From Corylus avellana (Eukaryota; Streptophyta; Magnoliopsida; Fagales; Betulaceae), in contig NC_081549.1 in NCBI RefSeq assembly GCF_901000735.1, positions 4,517,416 to 4,581,415 on the forward strand: a stretch of DNA of 64,000 bases. Reading direction: 5' to 3'. Below the pieces are notes generated by a model. It made no database searches and was not told the origin of the DNA. It saw nothing but the letters and a program-made list of their open reading frames with translations. Positions 59,530 through 64,000 of this stretch are shown here, piece by piece (the stretch's first letter is position 1; each line of letters opens with the position of its first letter). The position numbers and the translations under genes are program-made.

Positions 59530-62500
59530 TTTTTTGAAAAGAAATCTGTCTTTATTGCCAACAACTCTATGAAAAAACAACAGAGAGTCTAGAGTGGTGA
59601 AAACACTCTAAGTATAGAGAGCATAAAGCTCTAGATTTACAATATCAGAAATACAACTAGGGGTTTCCTCAATCCAAGTATGATCGACCATGAATGCCGT
59701 TGCTTCCTTTGCTAGTCTATGTGCAGCCTGGTTAGCATCTCTCTTAACATGACAAACCTTCCAAGTGCGAAGAGATCCCAAGACTACCTTTGTGTCCTCT
59801 AAAATCTGTCCAAACGGCCTCAGGCTGGTCTCTAGCTCCCCAATAGCTTTGACTACAGTTAAAGAATCTCCTTCTAAAATAATGTCAAGGAACCCCAATT
59901 CACTGCAGAATTCAGCTGCTCGAAGAGCCCCCCAAGCCTCCCCAGTACTCGGTTCTTGGATCATCTGAATTACTTCACTTTTTGCTGCACTAACCATTCC
60001 ATCATGGTCCCTCACAATGACACCAACCCCCATCCTTTTATTCTTAAAATCAAACGAAACATCCCAATTTACTTTGAAGAGTCCCACCGGTGGAGGAGCC
60101 CACTTCTCCTTAAATTTGCTCACCCCATCCGAAGAACCCTCCTGCATTCCCAAAGATTCGTTAAATTGACTCAATAGGAGCTCGCCCTCTTGGATCATTT
60201 TATTTGGATGCGTGAAGTCACCTCCGTGGAGCACAGAGTTTTTTCTAGCCCATATCTTTTTTGACAAAATAGCAAAAAGACATACATCTTCCCTGCTGCA
60301 GTGGTTGACTAGAAGTTCAAAAATATCCATGAAGCAAGACCCACGTAAAGAGCATTTCTGGAGCTTTCTCCTGCAGGCCCCCCACACGTCCACTGCAGAT
60401 GGGCAGTCCCATAGGATGTGCAAAGCTGTTTCTTTCTCACTACCACAGAAGATACACAACTCTTCATCCACAACCCCCCTCCTCAATAAATTATCTTTGG
60501 TCGGGAGAATATTTTTGCAAGCCCTCCACAAGAAAACTTTTGAGGAATTTGGGATTTTCATGCTCCATAAATACTTCCATAATTGTGTACTCCCTGACTG
60601 TGTTGAACTCGTTCCGGACTGCATCATTTTCCTCTCCATCTCCAAATGGTATGCACTCCTAACAGTGAAAACTCCCGTGGGGGATGCTCTCCAAATCATC
60701 TTATCCGGCCTCCCATACTTGCTCTTAGGGATATTACAAATTATCTCGGCTTCGTCATCCTCAAAAATTTCACTAATCAGATCCCGGTTCCAGCCCCCCA
60801 TAATTGGATCAAAAAGTTCATTTACCTTGGCATCTTCATGGAGAACCCTGCAAGGTGTTTGGATGCGAAAGGTGGTTGGCTTGGGGATCCACCTATCTTT
60901 CCAAATAGCCACAGATTTTCCATCACCAATACGCCACAAAATCCCCTCCAAAAATAGTTCTTTTGCCGCCATAATGCTTCTCCACGCAAATGAAGGCCGG
61001 CTTCCCAATTTGGCTTCTAGAAATGACCCCTGGTGATAATATTTTCCTTTTATGATTTTTCCCACCAAACTATCCGAAAAATGAGTCAATCGCCAACATT
61101 GTTTGGCTAGAAGGGCTTTATTGAAAGATTTTAAATCGCGGAAACCCATACCACCAAGGGATTTTGAGAGTCCCATTTTCCCCCAACTCATCCATCGAAT
61201 CTTCTTTTCATTACCCTTATGTCCCCACCAAAATTTCTGCATCATTGAGTTGAGCTCCTTGCACAACTCCTTTGGGAGGAGGAACATACTCATGCTATAG
61301 GTTGGGATTGCTTGGACCACCGCCTTTATAAGTATCTCCTTTCCAGCTTGGGAAAGAAAATTATTCTTCCGATCAGACACCCTTTTGCGAACCCGTTCCT
61401 TAATGCCTTGGAATTCCCGAGTTCTGGATTTACCTACAAGAGCCTGTAAACCCAAATAGGTGTCATACCTCTGAGAGTCTGGTACCCCTGCCAATTGTAT
61501 AATCCGTTCCCTAACCCCTTGCTCTGTATTACGGCTGAAAAAAAGAGAGAGGTTTTTTCTTTATTGAGTCGTTGGCCAGACCCTTGTTCATAACAATCCA
61601 GAATTGCTGAGACTCTTCTCCAATCTGCTTCAGTAGCCTTACAAAAAAGTAAGCTGTCGTCAGCAAAAAACAAATGATTAAGCCAAGGGCCCCTCACTGA
61701 AGTAGGGACTCCAGTGAGTGTACCCTCCGAAGTTGCATGAAGGAGCTGTGAGCTCAACACCTCGGCACTGAGGAGAAAAAGGTAAGGAGATAGGGGATCC
61801 CCTTGCCTAATTCCCCTAGATGGCCGGATATCTCCCACGGGGTTACCATTTACAATAATAGCATAGCGCACAGAGGTGATGCATGACATAATAAGATGGA
61901 CCCATCTCCTATCAAACCCCATTTTAATCATTACACTTTCGAGAAAACACCACTTGACACGGTCATATGCCTTGCTCATATCGAGCTTAATAGCCATATA
62001 GCCTACCTTCCCCCACATACGTGAGTGCATCGTATGTAATGTTTCGTACGCTGCCAAGGTATTATCCAAAATCAAACGCCCCGGAATGAAAGCGCTTTGA
62101 TTTTGAGATATAATCATGGGGAGTATCAACTTTAAACGATTAGCCAATACCTTGGCCACAATTTTATACAAAACATTGCAAAGACTTATAGGCTGGAAAT
62201 CAGTCACCCTAGCGGGGTTATTTTTTTTTGGAATCAATACAATATGTGTGACATTCACTGTTTCATCAAAAATTCCAGAATTAAGAAAATTCAATGCAGC
62301 CGCACATACCTCTTCCCCCACAGTTTCCCAATTTTCCTGATAGAAGCAAGCAGGCAATCTGTCCGGGCCCGGTGATTTTAGGGGATCCGTCTGTTGCAAG
62401 GCTGAAAATACTTCCTCTGCAGTAAATTCGTGCAGCAGGTTTTTATTCATATCTTGCGAGACTCTGCTAGAAGTGTGCCTCAAGCAATTCTCCCTCCAGA

Positions 62501-63526
62501 CGGTGAAGAGGAAGTAAAAATTTTCTGGAAATAACGGACAAATCCCTCCTCAATCTCCTTAGGTGTCTGAAGGTTATTCCCCTCCTCATCCCAAATATTC
62601 ATGATCAAGTTTGTCCGTCTTCTTTGGGAGGCGCAAGCGTGAAAATATTTTGAGTTCTTATCCCCCAGTTTTAGCCAGTGTTCTTTCACCCTTTGTCTCC
62701 ATTTCGTCTCATCTGTTTTTAGGAGTTTGTCAACCTCTCCCTGAAGAGACCGGATAGCATTTTGATTCCAAGGCCCTTCTTTTCGTTGCAATTCCTGAAT
62801 TTCAGCAGATTTTTTTGAAATAAGCCCCTCCAATGGGTCCTTATTGATTCTCTGCCATCGAAGCAGACTTTGTTGACATTGAGTGATGTTTGACCCTTCT
62901 CCAAGTATCTTCGTGTTGACTCTTCCTCCGCCAGACTTGCTTCACCACTCTTCTAATATTTTCATTTTTATTCCAGGATGCTTCATACCTGAACCCCCTA
63001 TTTTTCCTCCAAAAATTCTGCCCCTGTGTTTTAAAGGAGATTAGCAAAGGATTGTGGTCAGAACACCGAGCTGCCAGCACCTCCACCAGATGCACAGGAA
63101 AAATATTACTCCAATCCGGGCTGGCCAATGCTCTGTCCAGCCGTTCTAGAATAAAATCGTCACCTTCCCGATAGTTGCACGAAGTAAACTTTGACCCTGA
63201 AAAACCCAAATCCTGTAAATGACAAACGTCCAGAGTATTATTAAAATTTTCCATCTGCCAGCGAGGTCTAAGAGCCGCCCCATACTTTTCTGCATCCTCT
63301 GTTATCTCATTAAAATCCCCGACGCACAACCAAGCTAGAGGATTGAGAGAGCTTAGGTAACGAAGGAGACTCCATGACTCTTTTCTTTTGCTTGGCTCAG
63401 GATTTCCGTAAAAACCAGTGAATTTCCACACTTGGTCATTTGAATCCAAACACACCTCGGCGTTGATGTGTCGTTGGCTATAATTTTTGATCTCCACAGA
63501 AATCTCCTTATTCCAAAATAATGCCA
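59530..63526 (-). mobile_element. 5'-truncated L1-type LINE
   Basis: An insertion of about 4.0 kb on the minus strand lies between two copies of tacttatact (59520-59529 and 63527-63536) inside the satellite array. The 3' end faces left with only a short A run. The 5' end is truncated within the endonuclease domain, as is usual for LINEs. Confidence 0.85.
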
Positions 63527-63527
63527 T
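59608..63527 (-). pseudogene. LINE ORF2 relic: endonuclease, RT, zf-RVT, RNase H
   Basis: The protein can be followed through four pieces in shifting frames: 63527-62841, 62833-62480, 62483-61434 and 61494-59608. The first is the C-terminal part of the apurinic endonuclease (CVGDFNEI, ARCSDHNPLLISF). The second is the linker with EHWLKLGDKNSKYFHA. The third is the reverse transcriptase (LIPKKNNP, KLDMSKAYDRVKW, GIRQGDPLSPYLFLLSAE, and the catalytic FADDSLLF). The fourth has the RT-thumb/zinc-binding region (FLWRACKNILPTKDNLLRRG ... CIFCG) and an RNase H domain (VNWDVSFDF ... GVGVIVRDHDG ... ILEGDSLTVV). Frameshifts near 62840-62900, 62480 and 61500 make it non-functional. The order is that of plant L1-clade elements. 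The first methionine is probably internal, not the true start. Confidence 0.9.
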
Positions 63528-64000
63528 ACTTATACTATACCCTTGATCTTAATCAAATTAATTGTACACACATTAATTGAACCTATGAATATGATGATAA
63601 TTATTATTATTATTATTTACTTATACTATACCCTTGATCTTAATCAATTAATTGTACACACATTAATTGAACCTATGAATATGATGATTATTATTATTAT
63701 TATTATTTTTAACTAATTAATTGGACATTCAACCTATAAATAATAATATAGTCTATGCTCTACACTAACTTACTTATATACTTATACTATACCCTTGATC
63801 TTAATCAAATTAATTGTACACACATTAATTGTACACACATTAATTGAACCTATGAATATGATGATAATTATTATTATTATTTACTTATACTATACCCTTG
63901 ATCTTAATCAAATTAATTGTACACACATTAATTGAACCTATGAATATGATGATAATAATTATTATTATTATTTACTTATACTATACCATTGATCTTAATC
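63527..64000 (+). repeat. ATT-rich satellite, third array
   Basis: The array resumes after the LINE and runs off the window end. Unit starts (acccttgatctt) at about 63540, 63631, 63792, 63895 and 63987 give steps of about 91, 161, 103 and 92 bp. Long units and short units, the latter lacking about 70 bp after the ATT tract, are mixed. Confidence 0.8.

Noticed and set aside
60212..61036. 274-codon plus-strand frame opposite the LINE
   Set aside because: Shadow of the reverse-strand LINE ORF2, which has clear zf-RVT and RNase H motifs.
1..64000. CRISPR array, operon or bacterial-type system
   Set aside because: Spliced genes, poly(A) retroposons and plant families show nuclear plant DNA; the tandem repeats here lack unique spacers of constant length.

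Overview
This window is nuclear DNA of a flowering plant, most likely a woody eudicot. The genes have spliced, plant-type exons: a plastid Mg-chelatase H subunit with a transit peptide, a STELLO glycosyltransferase and a DC1-domain protein. The spacers are AT-rich and full of plant MITEs, SINEs, LINEs and a hAT element. I cannot name the species from sequence alone. Three 100-N blocks (53037, 54894, 57397) show that the right part is scaffolded contigs.

Left part (1-15.7 kb). A small basic hypothetical gene on the minus strand has a TATA box. It is followed by two divergent RNA-processing genes: RRP9/EMB2271 (U3 snoRNP WD40 protein, minus strand, 7 exons, 508 aa) and RRP43 (exosome ring subunit, plus strand, 8 exons, 302 aa). 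Their shared 2.8-kb spacer holds a SINE relic and a 1.15-kb poly-A retroposon with 14-bp target duplications. The RRP9 upstream region carries telo-box and site II motifs, as in ribosome-biogenesis genes.

Middle part (15.7-32.4 kb). An intronless 578-aa DC1/CHP-rich protein is followed by a repeat-dense tract. A CT-rich minisatellite and three fold-back MITEs are duplicated in tandem (about 20.3-23.64 kb and 23.64-27.77 kb). One copy was later hit by a 430-bp MULE-type MITE with a perfect 9-bp target duplication. Next come a hAT-like element and a second tandem duplication (28.02-29.70 and 29.70-31.68 kb), which ends just upstream of CHLH.

Central genes (32.4-44 kb). CHLH (plus, 5 exons, 1381 aa) catalyses the committed step of chlorophyll synthesis and has a G-box and TATA upstream. 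It converges on STELLO (minus, 3 exons, 765 aa), a Golgi protein of cellulose-synthase assembly. One RRP43 intron and one CHLH intron need a GC donor.

Right part (47-64 kb). A hAT element of about 8.46 kb (47319-55775) with matching 17-bp ends lies inside the first coding exon of a small unidentified gene, ten bases after the A of its ATG. Without the element, the two halves join in frame and splice in phase. The element carries a transposase relic with five in-frame stops and a 44-bp telo-box minisatellite. Beyond it are a 1.4-kb inverted repeat (possibly a scaffolding artefact) and an ATT-rich satellite array broken by a 5'-truncated L1-type LINE.

The best candidates for something new are the gene-splitting hAT insertion, three micro-retroposons that are only an ACTTATC-poly(A) tail between 16-19-bp target duplications, and the telo-box minisatellite inside the hAT element.
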